A DNA stretch of 18,272 nucleotides from DAHUXT01 sp036378295 (GCA_036378295.1 DASUWS010000080.1:1-18272), one strand, 5' to 3'; shown: positions 6,313 through 14,398, numbered from the stretch's first letter. Translations and numbers: made by a program. The notes: generated by a model from the letters alone, not told the origin.

Positions 6313-7071
6313 ATGCCGCTGGCAGGCAACTTACGCCAGGTGCCCCTTCTCGACATTCTCAGAGCAGTTGCCGCCGAGCAGCGCGATGGATGCCTGACGC
6401 TCACTCATACCCGTCTGCGCGCCGAGGTCTATTTCCGGCGCGGGCAATGGATCGCGGTGGAGCGGGTGCCGGTTGGCCCGCCCCTGAGCGAGCAGTTCGT
6501 CGACATGGGATTCATGACGCCGGATCAGGTTGAAGAAGTGATTCTCGTGCCTTTCGATGAGGCGGCGGTGCTGCCCGATGGCCAGATCGTTCAGGCGCTC
6601 ATGGCGGATGGATTGCTCACGCGCGAGCAGTTGCACTATTGGGCGATCAACGACGCCCTCGCGCTGATCATGGCCATAGCCTCCTGGCCTGATGGCGATT
6701 TCTCGTTTATGGATGGCGTCCACCCACCGCAGGAATTGGTGCTCGTGCCGCTGCTGGTGGAGAACATTCTGGCCGCATACACGCAGAGCCTGCAATCCGC
6801 GCCAGCGCCGCACTCAGGGACGGATGGCTCCGGCATCGAGCTTATCCCGGAAACGGTGCTGACTTTCACCGACATCCCCGACACCGGGCAGGTGGTGGAC
6901 ATCTCGCGGGAAGAGTGGGTCGTGCTGGCGCAGATAGACGGGGTCAATCCACTGGGCGCGATTGCGGCAACCCTCCAGATGGACGGGCGGGCGCTGGTGG
7001 AGATCGTCCAACGTCTGCTCAGCCGTGGCCTGGTCGATCTGGCGCCCCCTCCCGTGTTTCCCTACGCCTGA
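6313..7071 (+). CDS. DUF4388 domain protein (probable signalling/regulatory)
   Basis: This is a 252-residue soluble protein. The N-terminus (about residues 1-100) matches DUF4388: MPLAGNLRQVPLLDILRAVA, then GCLTLTHTRLRAEVYFRRGQ, followed by a region with repeated helices. The same fold style is found in PATAN-type proteins attached to response-regulator or scaffold proteins. The middle (residues about 85-160) resembles the helical regions FVDMGFMTPDQVEEVI and ALMADGLLTREQLHYWAI, which read as two similar helical hairpins. The C-terminus (about 195-247) has ISREEWVVLAQIDG and VQRLLSRGLVDL, a winged-helix-like segment that often accompanies DUF4388. The start is set by AGAGGAGG at 6301-6308, four bases before the ATG. 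No catalytic residues are visible. A role in two-component or gliding-type signalling is known for relatives; the partner here is not evident. Confidence 0.8.
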   Translation: MPLAGNLRQVPLLDILRAVAAEQRDGCLTLTHTRLRAEVYFRRGQWIAVERVPVGPPLSEQFVDMGFMTPDQVEEVILVPFDEAAVLPDGQIVQALMADGLLTREQLHYWAINDALALIMAIASWPDGDFSFMDGVHPPQELVLVPLLVENILAAYTQSLQSAPAPHSGTDGSGIELIPETVLTFTDIPDTGQVVDISREEWVVLAQIDGVNPLGAIAATLQMDGRALVEIVQRLLSRGLVDLAPPPVFPYA

Positions 7072-8324
7072 GACGCGCTCCGGTCATCTCCCCAGGGCAG
7101 CGCGTCATTAAGCAGCATCGCTGGCACCAGCTCGCCCGCCGCGACTGCTCCTGTGCCCTCCTCGATGATCAGGTAAGCGGATGCTCCCTGGAGCGACGAG
7201 ATCAGGTGCGAGTCTTGCGCGCCGGTCTGGCGTGCTTCGAGCACCCCGTCTCGTGCCGAAAGCCGGACGCGTACGAAGTGGCGGCGGTCACTTCGCGCGA
7301 GAGCGCTCCCCAGCAGCCGCGCCTGCACCATTGGCCGCTCGACTTGCGCACAGCCGAGCATGCGCCGGATTGCCGGGCGTCCGAACAATTCAAAGGTGAC
7401 GGCGGCGGAGGCGGGATTCCCTGGCAGTCCGAGTAGCGGTGTCTCGCCCAGCAGCCCGAAAGCCAATGGCTTGCCTGGTCGCATGCGCACGCGCCAGAAA
7501 TCGATATTGCCCTGCTCCGCCAGAATCTGTTTCACGAGGTCATAATCGCCGACCGAGACGCCACCTGAGGTCAGGATGAGGTCAGCGGTACGCGCTCGCT
7601 CCAATTTCGCGCGAATATCGTCGGCCCGGTCGCGTGCGATGCCCAACGGTACAGGCTCTGCCCCCGCGCGCAGCACCGCCGCGATCAGATACGGTGAGTT
7701 GGTCTCGCGAATCTGGCCGGGGCGCGGCGTCTCACCCAGCGGCGCTAGCTCGTCTCCGGTCGCCAGAATCGCTACGCGTGGGCGGCGCGTTACCTCGACC
7801 GGATGGATGCCTGCCGCCGCCAGCAGCGCGATCTCCGCCGGGCCAAGCTGCGTGCCCGCCGCGATCAGTCGCATGCCGGGGCGTATATCGCCACCCGCGG
7901 GCCGCATGTTGGCGCCCACGGCGACAGGTTGGCGCAGGCTGACGACACCATCGCTGACCTCGGTCAACTCCTGCTGCAGGACCGCATCGGCCCCATCTGG
8001 CACTGGCGCCCCGGTCAGGATACGCACCGCTTCACCGCTCGCTACCACGCCGGAATAGACGCTCCCGGCGGGCACCTCACCCGCCAGACGCAGTGAGACG
8101 GGCGCATCGGGTGTCGCGCGCTGCGTATCGAGCGAGCGCAGAGCATAGCCGTCCATCGCGGAGTTGATGAAGGGCGGCGTCTCGTCGCGTGCCACGGCAT
8201 CCTCCGCCAGAATACGGTCGAGCGCGGAGGTGAGCGGAATCTCCTCCGCGGGGAGCGGCGTGAAATGCGCCAGGATGCGCGCGCGTGCTTCTTCTACGGT
8301 CAGCATGGCCTTGTCTTTCTCCAC
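7062..8324 (-). CDS. moeA: Molybdopterin molybdenumtransferase MoeA
   Basis: MoeA inserts molybdate into adenylylated molybdopterin to complete the molybdenum cofactor. Domain signatures run in order: RDETPPFINSAMDGYAL at the N-terminus (canonical ...SAMDGYA), VRILTGAPVPDGADAV, VAILATGDEL with PGQIRETNS in the central MoCF-binding domain, LILTSGGVSVGDYD (the ligand-binding loop), RMRPGKPLAFG, and LLGLPGNPASAAVTF. The C-terminal beta-domain ends near the stop at 7062. Length is 420 residues, normal for the family. I chose the GTG at 8324 because AGGGAGA (8333-8339) lies eight bases upstream; the ATG at 8306 is the alternative. The frame stays open further upstream without family-like sequence. 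The kinase gene ends 100 bases upstream, so read-through is possible, but a -10-like TATAGT (8367-8362) suggests its own promoter. The stop overlaps the 3' end of the DUF4388 gene by 10 bases. Confidence 0.93.
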   Translation of the reverse strand: MEKDKAMLTVEEARARILAHFTPLPAEEIPLTSALDRILAEDAVARDETPPFINSAMDGYALRSLDTQRATPDAPVSLRLAGEVPAGSVYSGVVASGEAVRILTGAPVPDGADAVLQQELTEVSDGVVSLRQPVAVGANMRPAGGDIRPGMRLIAAGTQLGPAEIALLAAAGIHPVEVTRRPRVAILATGDELAPLGETPRPGQIRETNSPYLIAAVLRAGAEPVPLGIARDRADDIRAKLERARTADLILTSGGVSVGDYDLVKQILAEQGNIDFWRVRMRPGKPLAFGLLGETPLLGLPGNPASAAVTFELFGRPAIRRMLGCAQVERPMVQARLLGSALARSDRRHFVRVRLSARDGVLEARQTGAQDSHLISSLQGASAYLIIEEGTGAVAAGELVPAMLLNDALPWGDDRSASQA

Positions 8325-8361
8325 ATGTATCGTCTCCCTGGATGACAGCGGCTTCTGCCAT

Positions 8362-8390
8362 ACTATAGCGCACAGGGAGCGCGCGTTCAT
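8362..8390 (-). promoter_or_regulatory. Possible promoter of moeA
   Basis: On the reverse strand TATAGT (8367-8362) is a good -10. The -35 position 17 bases upstream reads ATGAAC (8390-8385), a weak match (3/6). Transcription from it would leave a leader of about 30 bases. Confidence 0.35.
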
Positions 8391-8424
8391 GCCGTGGAGC
8401 GGACAGCCGGGATGACCGCGGGCG

Positions 8425-10326
8425 TCAGGCGCCGTGAATCGCGAAGTTAGTGAAGGCCGCCTCCACACCGCTGTCAGCCGCTATCACACCTGCGCGTCCT
8501 GTCATCGCGACGCCGGAAGGGATTGGCGCCTCGAAGACGAATGTGCCGTTGGCGTAGAGCGTCAGGGTGCTGGCCTTGGGGTCCACCAGCACAGCCAGCG
8601 TATTCGTTGCCCCTGTGCCCGCTTTGAGCGACGGGACAAACCCACCTGTGAGAAAGGTCAAGCCGGTGCCGAGCTGCTGCGCCCACAGCTCGAAGCGCCC
8701 GTTGCTATTCACCTGATAGGAGTAATACGTATCGCCCTTCGCCGAGGTCGAGACGAGAAAGCGCAGGCCCGCGTAGGAGGTCGCACTGCCGGTGAGCAGC
8801 GCGACCTCCACCGTGGTCACGTACGCGCCTTTGGGGATGGAGGCTTCGGCGGGCATATCGTCGACGAGCGGCTCCTTCGCGGTGTTGCGCAGGTGGAGGC
8901 GATGGTCGGCGCCGAAAAAGGCAGACTTGCCATCCGTCAGCCAGGCCGCTGGCGTACCGGTGAGCGCGTCGCTATAGACTGGCTTGCTCGCCAGGGCAGC
9001 GCGCAGCCGCGATTCCGCCTGGAGTTGCGCGGCGGTCTTGGCGGGGGTGGGTGAGCTGATGGCCGTCGGCGTGCTTTGCGCGCCCGCTAGCCCTGCCAGA
9101 TCGAGGCGGACCGGGAGCATCCCGCCGGGATTCAGCACGAGCACGCTCATCACACAGGCGAATACCGTGAGGAGTAGCGCCAGTGTGGTGAGGGGCGATA
9201 GTCGCCGCTTTGCCGGGGGGGCATCGTCCCAGTCGCCAAAGTCCGCTGTATCCAGCACAATGGCGTTGCTGGCGTCTTCTTTGCTTGCTGCTCGGTTGCT
9301 CGCGGCTTTGTGCGAGCGCGTCATGCTCATGTGGGCCAGGGTGCGCTTTGCCGGGTTGCGCGTAGAACTTCGTGCTATCTTCGAGCTACTGGCTGGCGAG
9401 GGATAGTCCGTATAGCTTCCCCCGGCATTGTTCGCCGCCAGCGCTTCGTCCAGCGCCTCGGCAAAACTGGCTACGTCATTGAAGCGGTGGAACGGGACAG
9501 GTGCCAGCGCGTTAAACAGCGCCGCATCTACTTCGTCATCGAGCGCTGGATTGAGGCGAGAGGGAGGAACGATTGGCCGGGGTGCATTGCCAGAGATGAG
9601 CGCTTGAACCTCCGCCGAGACGGGGGGAACGCCCGTTAGCAAAAAATAAGCGAGCGCAGCAAGACCATATTGGTCTGATGCTGGCAACACCTTGCCCTGA
9701 AGTTGCTCGGGCGCGGCCCACGTGAGCTGATTGTTGACCCAGACGGGCGGCTGGCCGAACCGGTTCCGCTGAAGCTCCCACACAGCGGTGCTGGTGAGCA
9801 TCGCATGGCCGAAGTCGCTGAGAGCGACAATCGAGCTTCCCTCGGAGTCGGTTCGCACGAAAAGATTGCTCGGCTTGAGGTCCCCATGGATCAGCCCTCG
9901 CGCATGCACGTCGGCCAGCGCGCGCGCCACCTGCCGCACGATCCGCGCGACGAGGGCTGGCCGTAGCGGGAGCGTCATGCTGGGGCGCCTGGTGTTCAGG
10001 GCATCGCCGAGCGAGCCGCCAGAGGCGTACGCTATGACGATAGCCAGGTCGTCGCCTTGTGCTGCCTCGGTATAGCACGGCAGAATCTGGGGATGTCGGA
10101 GCGCCGCGACTAACTGTGCCTGGCGCATCACCTCAAGCGCGAACGGCTCGTCACGGGCGGCGCGGTAGATCTTGAGGGCGACCTGCTCCTGTATCAGCCC
10201 ACGCGCTGGTGGATCAGCAAGATAGACCTCGCCCGCGCCGCCGCGTCCTAACAGCCGCACCAGGTGATAGCCGTCGAAGGTGGCCCCTTCCCGTATCACG
10301 TCGCCCTCCACCCATTCGTTCGCCAC
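8425..10326 (-). CDS. Transmembrane PknB-type Ser/Thr protein kinase with ConA-like exterior domain
   Basis: This is a 633-residue membrane kinase. The cytoplasmic kinase domain (about 17-298) has the glycine loop GRGGAGEVY (27-35), VALKIY with Lys52, a probable alphaC Glu65, the catalytic loop HGDLKPSNLF (D149, N154), DFG (171-173) and WAAPE (203-207). Catalytic residues are present, but the usual HRD is HGD, so it is a non-RD kinase and activation-loop control may differ. A Ser/Lys-rich linker (about 299-372) leads to one transmembrane helix (about 379-398). The outer region has a Pro/Thr linker and then about 190 residues (SDALTG...AAWLTD to the end) that look like a LamG/concanavalin-like beta-sandwich. 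Such domains bind sugars or peptides; the ligand is unknown. The start is GTG with no clear ribosome site. A strong promoter lies upstream. Confidence 0.9.
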   Translation of the reverse strand: MANEWVEGDVIREGATFDGYHLVRLLGRGGAGEVYLADPPARGLIQEQVALKIYRAARDEPFALEVMRQAQLVAALRHPQILPCYTEAAQGDDLAIVIAYASGGSLGDALNTRRPSMTLPLRPALVARIVRQVARALADVHARGLIHGDLKPSNLFVRTDSEGSSIVALSDFGHAMLTSTAVWELQRNRFGQPPVWVNNQLTWAAPEQLQGKVLPASDQYGLAALAYFLLTGVPPVSAEVQALISGNAPRPIVPPSRLNPALDDEVDAALFNALAPVPFHRFNDVASFAEALDEALAANNAGGSYTDYPSPASSSKIARSSTRNPAKRTLAHMSMTRSHKAASNRAASKEDASNAIVLDTADFGDWDDAPPAKRRLSPLTTLALLLTVFACVMSVLVLNPGGMLPVRLDLAGLAGAQSTPTAISSPTPAKTAAQLQAESRLRAALASKPVYSDALTGTPAAWLTDGKSAFFGADHRLHLRNTAKEPLVDDMPAEASIPKGAYVTTVEVALLTGSATSYAGLRFLVSTSAKGDTYYSYQVNSNGRFELWAQQLGTGLTFLTGGFVPSLKAGTGATNTLAVLVDPKASTLTLYANGTFVFEAPIPSGVAMTGRAGVIAADSGVEAAFTNFAIHGA

Positions 10327-10377
10327 TCAGCGGCCAGCGCGCGACGGGCCACCCACCCGATGCACCAGCGCATCGCC

Positions 10378-10407
10378 AGTATCACGCCTGGCCAGCGGGC
10401 GTGTCAA
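10378..10407 (-). promoter_or_regulatory. Promoter of the Ser/Thr kinase gene
   Basis: On the reverse strand a perfect TTGACA (10407-10402) is followed after 18 bases by GATACT (10383-10378). The predicted start near 10371 gives a leader of about 45 bases to the GTG start. Confidence 0.6.
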
Positions 10408-10465
10408 TTCAACGGGAGTATGCGCCTACCGTACGGAAATGTCCATCCGGCCCCTCCTTCCTCGC

Positions 10466-10495
10466 TGCTATACTGTAGGGAGAGTGTAGGGAGAG
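10466..10495 (+). promoter_or_regulatory. Extended -10 promoter and 11-bp tandem repeat of the aminotransferase gene
   Basis: TGCTATACT (10466-10474) is an extended -10 box without a good -35. TGTAGGGAGAG is perfectly repeated in tandem at 10474-10484 and 10485-10495, directly around the predicted transcription start near 10481. The leader would be about 90 bases. The role of the repeat is unknown; it could be polymerase slippage-derived. Confidence 0.45.
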
Positions 10496-10569
10496 CGCGC
10501 CGGCACATATGCCGCGAGCACGCGCCACCTGCCATCAGCCCGCCATCGGCCATCAGCAAGGAGTTGTCT

Positions 10570-11739
10570 GTGGAACTCTCACGCCGCCTGCAAAGCCTGC
10601 CGCCGTATCACTTCGCCGCCTACGCCCGGAAGATCGCCGAGAAGCGGGCATCTGGCGTTGATGTCATCAGCCTCTCGATGGGCGACCCTGACCTGCCGAC
10701 GCCGCCGGAGGTGCTCGACGCGCTCACCACCGCCGCGCGCGAGCCAGCCAATCAGCGCTATCCCGAGTATGCGGGCATGCCAGAGTTGCGCCAGGCGTTC
10801 GCTGGCTGGTTCAGCCGTCGCTTCGGCGTCTCGCTCGATCCAGCGACCGAGGTGCTGCCGCTGATTGGCTCGAAGGAGGGGCTGGCGCATCTGCCCGCGG
10901 TGGTCATGAACGAGGGCGATGTCGCGCTGCTGCCGAACCCGAACTATCCGGTAGCCGCGACGGCGGTGGCGATGATCGGCGGTGTGGCGCATGAATTGCC
11001 GCTCACAGAGGAGAACGGCTGGCTGCCCGACCTCAATGCTATCCCTGAAGCCGCACTCAGCCGCGCCCGCACGCTCTGGCTGAACTATCCCAACAATCCG
11101 ACGGGCGCCTGCGCTCCACGCTCCTTCTTCGAGCAGGCCGTACGCTTTGCCCGCGAGCATGGCCTGCTGGTGATCCACGACATGGCCTATGCCGAGGTAC
11201 GCTATGATGACGCGCGGCCACTGAGTCTCCTGGAGATCGAAGGCGCGAAGGACGTGGCGGTCGAGCTCCATTCGCTCTCGAAGGCGTACAACATGGCGGG
11301 ATTCCGCATCGGCGCGCTGGTGGGCAACGCCACGGTGGTCGAGGGGCTGACGCGGCTCAAGAGCAATATCGACACGGGCATCTTCCGCCCGATCCAGATT
11401 GCCGCGATTCGCGCGCTTGCCCTGCCGCCGGAGTGGATCGAGCAGCGCAACGCGATCTACCAGCGGCGGCGTGATCGTGTCGTGGCGGCGTGCCAGCGCA
11501 TCGGGCTGCGGGTGGCGACGCCGGAGGCTGGCCTCTACGTCTGGCCGCATATCCCGGAGGGCCGCACGTCTGCCGAGTTCGCGTATGATCTGCTCGATCA
11601 CGCGGGCATCGCGGTCACCCCCGGCACCAACTTCGGCTCGCGTGGCGAGGGCTACGTGCGTCTCTCACTGACCGTGCCCGATGCCCGGCTCGATGAGGCC
11701 ATGGCCCGGATGGAGCAGAAGATCGCCGCGCGGGCATAA
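10570..11739 (+). CDS. Class I/II PLP-dependent aminotransferase, LL-diaminopimelate aminotransferase-like
   Basis: This is a 389-residue fold-type I aminotransferase. The N-terminal SRRLQSLPPYHFAAYARKI and VISLSMGDPDLPTP match the group annotated as LL-diaminopimelate or alanine/aspartate aminotransferases. Other signatures are QRYPEYAGMPELRQAF, NYPNNPTG (172-179, PLP/carboxylate contact), HDMAYAEV with the PLP-ring Asp, and SLSKAYNMAGFRIG with the Schiff-base Lys238. An Arg near the end in EGYVRLSLT fits the alpha-carboxylate-binding Arg. The SLSK-YNM-G-R-G motif favours DapL-type enzymes of lysine/peptidoglycan synthesis, but alanine or other aminotransferases share it. The start is GTG at 10570, with AAGGAG six bases upstream; the frame is open further but without family sequence. 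The gene converges with the next one, with only three bases between the stops. Confidence 0.88.
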   Translation: MELSRRLQSLPPYHFAAYARKIAEKRASGVDVISLSMGDPDLPTPPEVLDALTTAAREPANQRYPEYAGMPELRQAFAGWFSRRFGVSLDPATEVLPLIGSKEGLAHLPAVVMNEGDVALLPNPNYPVAATAVAMIGGVAHELPLTEENGWLPDLNAIPEAALSRARTLWLNYPNNPTGACAPRSFFEQAVRFAREHGLLVIHDMAYAEVRYDDARPLSLLEIEGAKDVAVELHSLSKAYNMAGFRIGALVGNATVVEGLTRLKSNIDTGIFRPIQIAAIRALALPPEWIEQRNAIYQRRRDRVVAACQRIGLRVATPEAGLYVWPHIPEGRTSAEFAYDLLDHAGIAVTPGTNFGSRGEGYVRLSLTVPDARLDEAMARMEQKIAARA

Positions 11740-11742
11740 GCG

Positions 11743-12927
11743 CTATCCGACCTGCTTGAGCGCCTGAGCGAAGTCGGCGATGATGTCTGGCAGGTCTTCC
11801 AGCCCGACGGATACCCGGATCAGGCCGTCGGTAACACCTGATTTCTGGCGGTCTTCGGCGCTCAGGCTATGGTGAGAGATGGACGCCGGATGCAACACCA
11901 GCGTATCGGCGTCGCCCAGGCTGGAGGAGCGCAGCGCCATCTTCAGCGCATCGAGTACTCGGTAGGCGGCGGGCTTCCCACCAGCGACCTCGAAGCTGAG
12001 CACGCCGCCAAAGCCAGGCATCCGTTCCTGTGCCAGCGCGTGCTGGGGATGCGATCCCAGGCCGGGGTAATGTACCGCCGTGACGCCGGGCTGGTTCTCC
12101 AGGAAGCGGGCAAGCCCCATTGTGTTGGCGCAGTGGCGCTCCATACGCAACGCGAGTGTCTTGAGACCGCGTAGCATCAGCCATGCCTCCAGCGGTCCGG
12201 CAATGCCCCCGATATCGTGGCGAATAGCATTGGCCCGGCGGATCAGCTTCTCGCTCCCGATGACGAGTCCCGCGATCAGATCGCCGTGACCGCCGATGTA
12301 TTTGGTCGCGCTATGCACCACCAGATCAGCGCCGTCTTCCAGCGGCCGGGCGAGATATGGGCTGGTAAAGGTGCTATCCACTGCCAGCAGCGCGCCGTGG
12401 GCATGCGCCATCTCCGCCAGCGCCCGTATATCGAGCACGACCGTGGTAGGATTGGAGATCGTCTCGGCCCAGATGAGCTTCGTCTCAGGGCGGATCGCCT
12501 GCTCGAATGCCGTGAGATTGGTGGCGTCGGCAAAGGTATGCGTGACGCCATAGCGCGAGAGCGTGTGCGTCAGCAGGTGATAGGTGCCACCATAGATGCA
12601 GTCCGTCGCCAGAATGTGCTGGCCGCTCTCGCTCACCGCCAGTATCGCACCAGCGATAGCGCCGATTCCCGATGCGAAGCTGGTGGCGCTCTCGCCGCCC
12701 TCCAGATTGGCAATGGTCTGGTGCAGCGCATCGGTGGTTGGGTTGGCGACGCGGCTGTAGAAGAATCCGTGTTCCTGACCTCTGGCAACCCTCTCCTCCT
12801 CTTCCGCCGTCTCGAAGTGGAAGCTGGACGTCTGGAAGAGTGGGAAGGCGATGGGCTGGCCTTTCCCGCTGCCGTGATAGTGAACCGTATGAATCGCACG
12901 TGTCGTGAATCCGCGCTCGTCTGCCAT
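11743..12927 (-). CDS. Transsulfuration-type PLP enzyme (cystathionine gamma-synthase/lyase or methionine gamma-lyase family)
   Basis: This is a 394-residue Cys/Met-metabolism PLP enzyme. The start GFTTRAIHTVHYHG is typical of the family. FFYSRVANPT (55-64) holds Tyr57 and Arg59, which bind PLP phosphate across the dimer. SFASGIGAIAGAIL, TDCIYGGTYHLL, WAETISNPT, AVDSTFTSPYLARPLEDGAD and HSATKYIGGHGD follow, the last with Schiff-base Lys209. SLGDADTLVLHPAS and VSVGLED close the C-terminal domain. The position after LYG/IYG is Gly (114), where classical methionine gamma-lyases have the catalytic Cys, so strict MGL activity is less likely. Cystathionine or O-acylhomoserine substrates are as plausible. 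AGGAGG lies seven bases before the ATG. The DUF2851 gene ends 110 bases upstream on the same strand, so they might be co-transcribed. Confidence 0.88.
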   Translation of the reverse strand: MADERGFTTRAIHTVHYHGSGKGQPIAFPLFQTSSFHFETAEEEERVARGQEHGFFYSRVANPTTDALHQTIANLEGGESATSFASGIGAIAGAILAVSESGQHILATDCIYGGTYHLLTHTLSRYGVTHTFADATNLTAFEQAIRPETKLIWAETISNPTTVVLDIRALAEMAHAHGALLAVDSTFTSPYLARPLEDGADLVVHSATKYIGGHGDLIAGLVIGSEKLIRRANAIRHDIGGIAGPLEAWLMLRGLKTLALRMERHCANTMGLARFLENQPGVTAVHYPGLGSHPQHALAQERMPGFGGVLSFEVAGGKPAAYRVLDALKMALRSSSLGDADTLVLHPASISHHSLSAEDRQKSGVTDGLIRVSVGLEDLPDIIADFAQALKQVG

Positions 12928-13037
12928 CCTTTACGCCTCCTGCTTGCAGCGCACCGTGCTCTCACGCCTCCATGTATGAAAGAAGGCATGGTTGGTATGA
13001 CCGCCATCTGCCATCTATCCGCTTTCCAGTGTAGCAG

Positions 13038-14153
13038 CTACAGGCAATGGCAGGGGCAACGCTCACACTGCTTTTCGTGGCAGAGGGACTGCCAGAGGTG
13101 GTGCAGACCCTGCTGTGTAACGGCGCCACGCGGCAAACGCGAGAGGCCGAGCGTGCGCGCCATCTCGCGGACGATCTGGTTGGAGGGAAGTCCCGGCCAT
13201 GCCTGGTAGAGCGCCAGCGATTGTCTGGCCAGCGTGTCATCCCGGCGCATCGTGGCGAGGGCCGTGGCAAAAGGCAGAGTGACATTGACCGCAACAATGG
13301 CGGCGCGTTGTGATGAGACGGAGCCGCGCTCCGCCACGCGCAGTTCCGCGATCAGCGCCCGCACTGCCCGGCGCGGGTCACCGTGCCGAATGGCTGTTTC
13401 CACTGAGTGCCACGGCCCGTCCTGGCGCCAGCGCTCGTGCCATACCAGCAGTCCCCGTGCCCGCATCCGCTCGACGCCCGGTAGCGCCGCGTGTCCGCTG
13501 GGCACGGAATGCGTATCCAGCAATGCCGCACCCAGCCGTCGCAGGGTGGCGCGGTCGCGTCCGTAGCCCAGCGCCTCGGCCATCGCCAGCCACAGTACGC
13601 GGTTCGGCGCGTCCCATGCGCTCTCGCGCGCAGGTGAAATCGAACACGAGCGTAATTCTTGCTCCAGGTGTGTGGCATGTTCGGTGAATCGCGCCATCCC
13701 CGCATGCCGTAGCAGGTCGGTCATGTCTTGCCTGGGGGACACGGCGCACGGCCAGCCAGCCCGCGCCTGGGGCAGCGGGAGGGGTGGCTCGCCGCCAAGG
13801 ACAATCAATGGCACGGTCCGCCCGCTGGCAAGCGCCGTCTCCGTGGGATCGCGCGTGCCGCGCGTCAGCACGACGTGCAACGCGAGGCCGTTGTAGCGCG
13901 GATCGCTGCTGTGACCATGTGCGTACCATCCAGCCGGGCGCAGGTGTAGCTCGATGTCGCCATAGAGGCGGGTTCCATCGGCGCGCGCCAGCACCGCGTC
14001 GCGAAAGTCGGGGCCAGCGCCACCGCCTCGCCTGCCCTCGAAGATCACGCGAAACGTCTCGCCGCGCTCGCTCTGGAGTGTTGCCCCACGCCACATGCCT
14101 GCCGACCAGCGCGCCGCCAGTTCCGCCTCGCGCCCGCGGCCAATTGCCGTCAC
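13038..14153 (-). CDS. DUF2851 family protein
   Basis: This is a 371-residue protein of a family found mainly in Bacteroidota and Chloroflexota, without a known function that I can name. The N-terminal signature is RVIFEGRRGGGAGPDFRDAV followed by LYGDIELHLRPAGWYAHGH and LALHVVL. The D49...E68-x-H70 arrangement in a beta-strand context looks superficially like a PD-(D/E)XK nuclease core, with H in place of K. The middle is helical and Arg-rich (FTEHATHLEQEL, ALGYGRDRATLRRLG). The C-terminus has NQIVREMARTLG and then a Cys cluster: C358, C363, C366, C368, C370, which could bind metal or an Fe-S cluster. I chose GTG at 14153 because GGGGGAGGGG lies just upstream; the TTG in front of it is inside that ribosome site. 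The nuclease idea is inference only. Confidence 0.82.
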   Translation of the reverse strand: MTAIGRGREAELAARWSAGMWRGATLQSERGETFRVIFEGRRGGGAGPDFRDAVLARADGTRLYGDIELHLRPAGWYAHGHSSDPRYNGLALHVVLTRGTRDPTETALASGRTVPLIVLGGEPPLPLPQARAGWPCAVSPRQDMTDLLRHAGMARFTEHATHLEQELRSCSISPARESAWDAPNRVLWLAMAEALGYGRDRATLRRLGAALLDTHSVPSGHAALPGVERMRARGLLVWHERWRQDGPWHSVETAIRHGDPRRAVRALIAELRVAERGSVSSQRAAIVAVNVTLPFATALATMRRDDTLARQSLALYQAWPGLPSNQIVREMARTLGLSRLPRGAVTQQGLHHLWQSLCHEKQCERCPCHCL

Positions 14154-14339
14154 TTTGAACCCCTCCCCCAAATGTCGCCACGCGCCGTTGTCCCACTCCG
14201 CTCAGCCATTCATAGTGTTTAGCAACGTGAGCAGGTGATGAGCGGTCCGCACGGCCAGGATGTGCCAGCCACCTGATAAGTTGTGCTGCTCTTCGAAAAA
14301 AGCGGAAACGCACGGGCGAATCGGCGGCGACCGATTGGC

Positions 14340-14372
14340 CGATTGATTGGCGATTGATTGGCGATTGATTGA
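14340..14372 (+). repeat. 11-bp tandem repeat (three copies) upstream of the carboxylase
   Basis: CGATTGATTGG occurs at 14340-14350 and 14351-14361, and as CGATTGATTGA at 14362-14372. A truncated CGATTGGC precedes it at 14332-14339. The 11-base period is close to one DNA turn, so bound proteins would sit on one face. The last copy overlaps the predicted -35 (14369-14374). Confidence 0.85.
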
Positions 14373-14398
14373 AGCGGGCGCGTGTGGAGTGGTATGCT
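14369..14398 (+). promoter_or_regulatory. Promoter of the acyl-CoA carboxylase gene
   Basis: TTGAAG (14369-14374), an 18-base spacer and TATGCT (14393-14398), with TG one base before the -10 (an extended -10). The predicted start near 14405 gives a leader of about 60 bases. The -35 sits in the third copy of the tandem repeat, so a repeat-binding protein would act directly on the promoter. Confidence 0.5.

Noticed and set aside
10579..11601. 340-residue reverse frame opposite the aminotransferase
   Set aside because: Arg/His-rich antisense shadow of a well-supported gene, typical of GC-rich DNA.
12217..13209. 330-residue forward frame opposite the transsulfuration and DUF2851 genes
   Set aside because: Covers two real genes antisense, with no domain signature.
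14340..14372. Tandem 11-mers considered as a CRISPR-like array
   Set aside because: There are no spacers, the unit is far too short and no cas genes are present.
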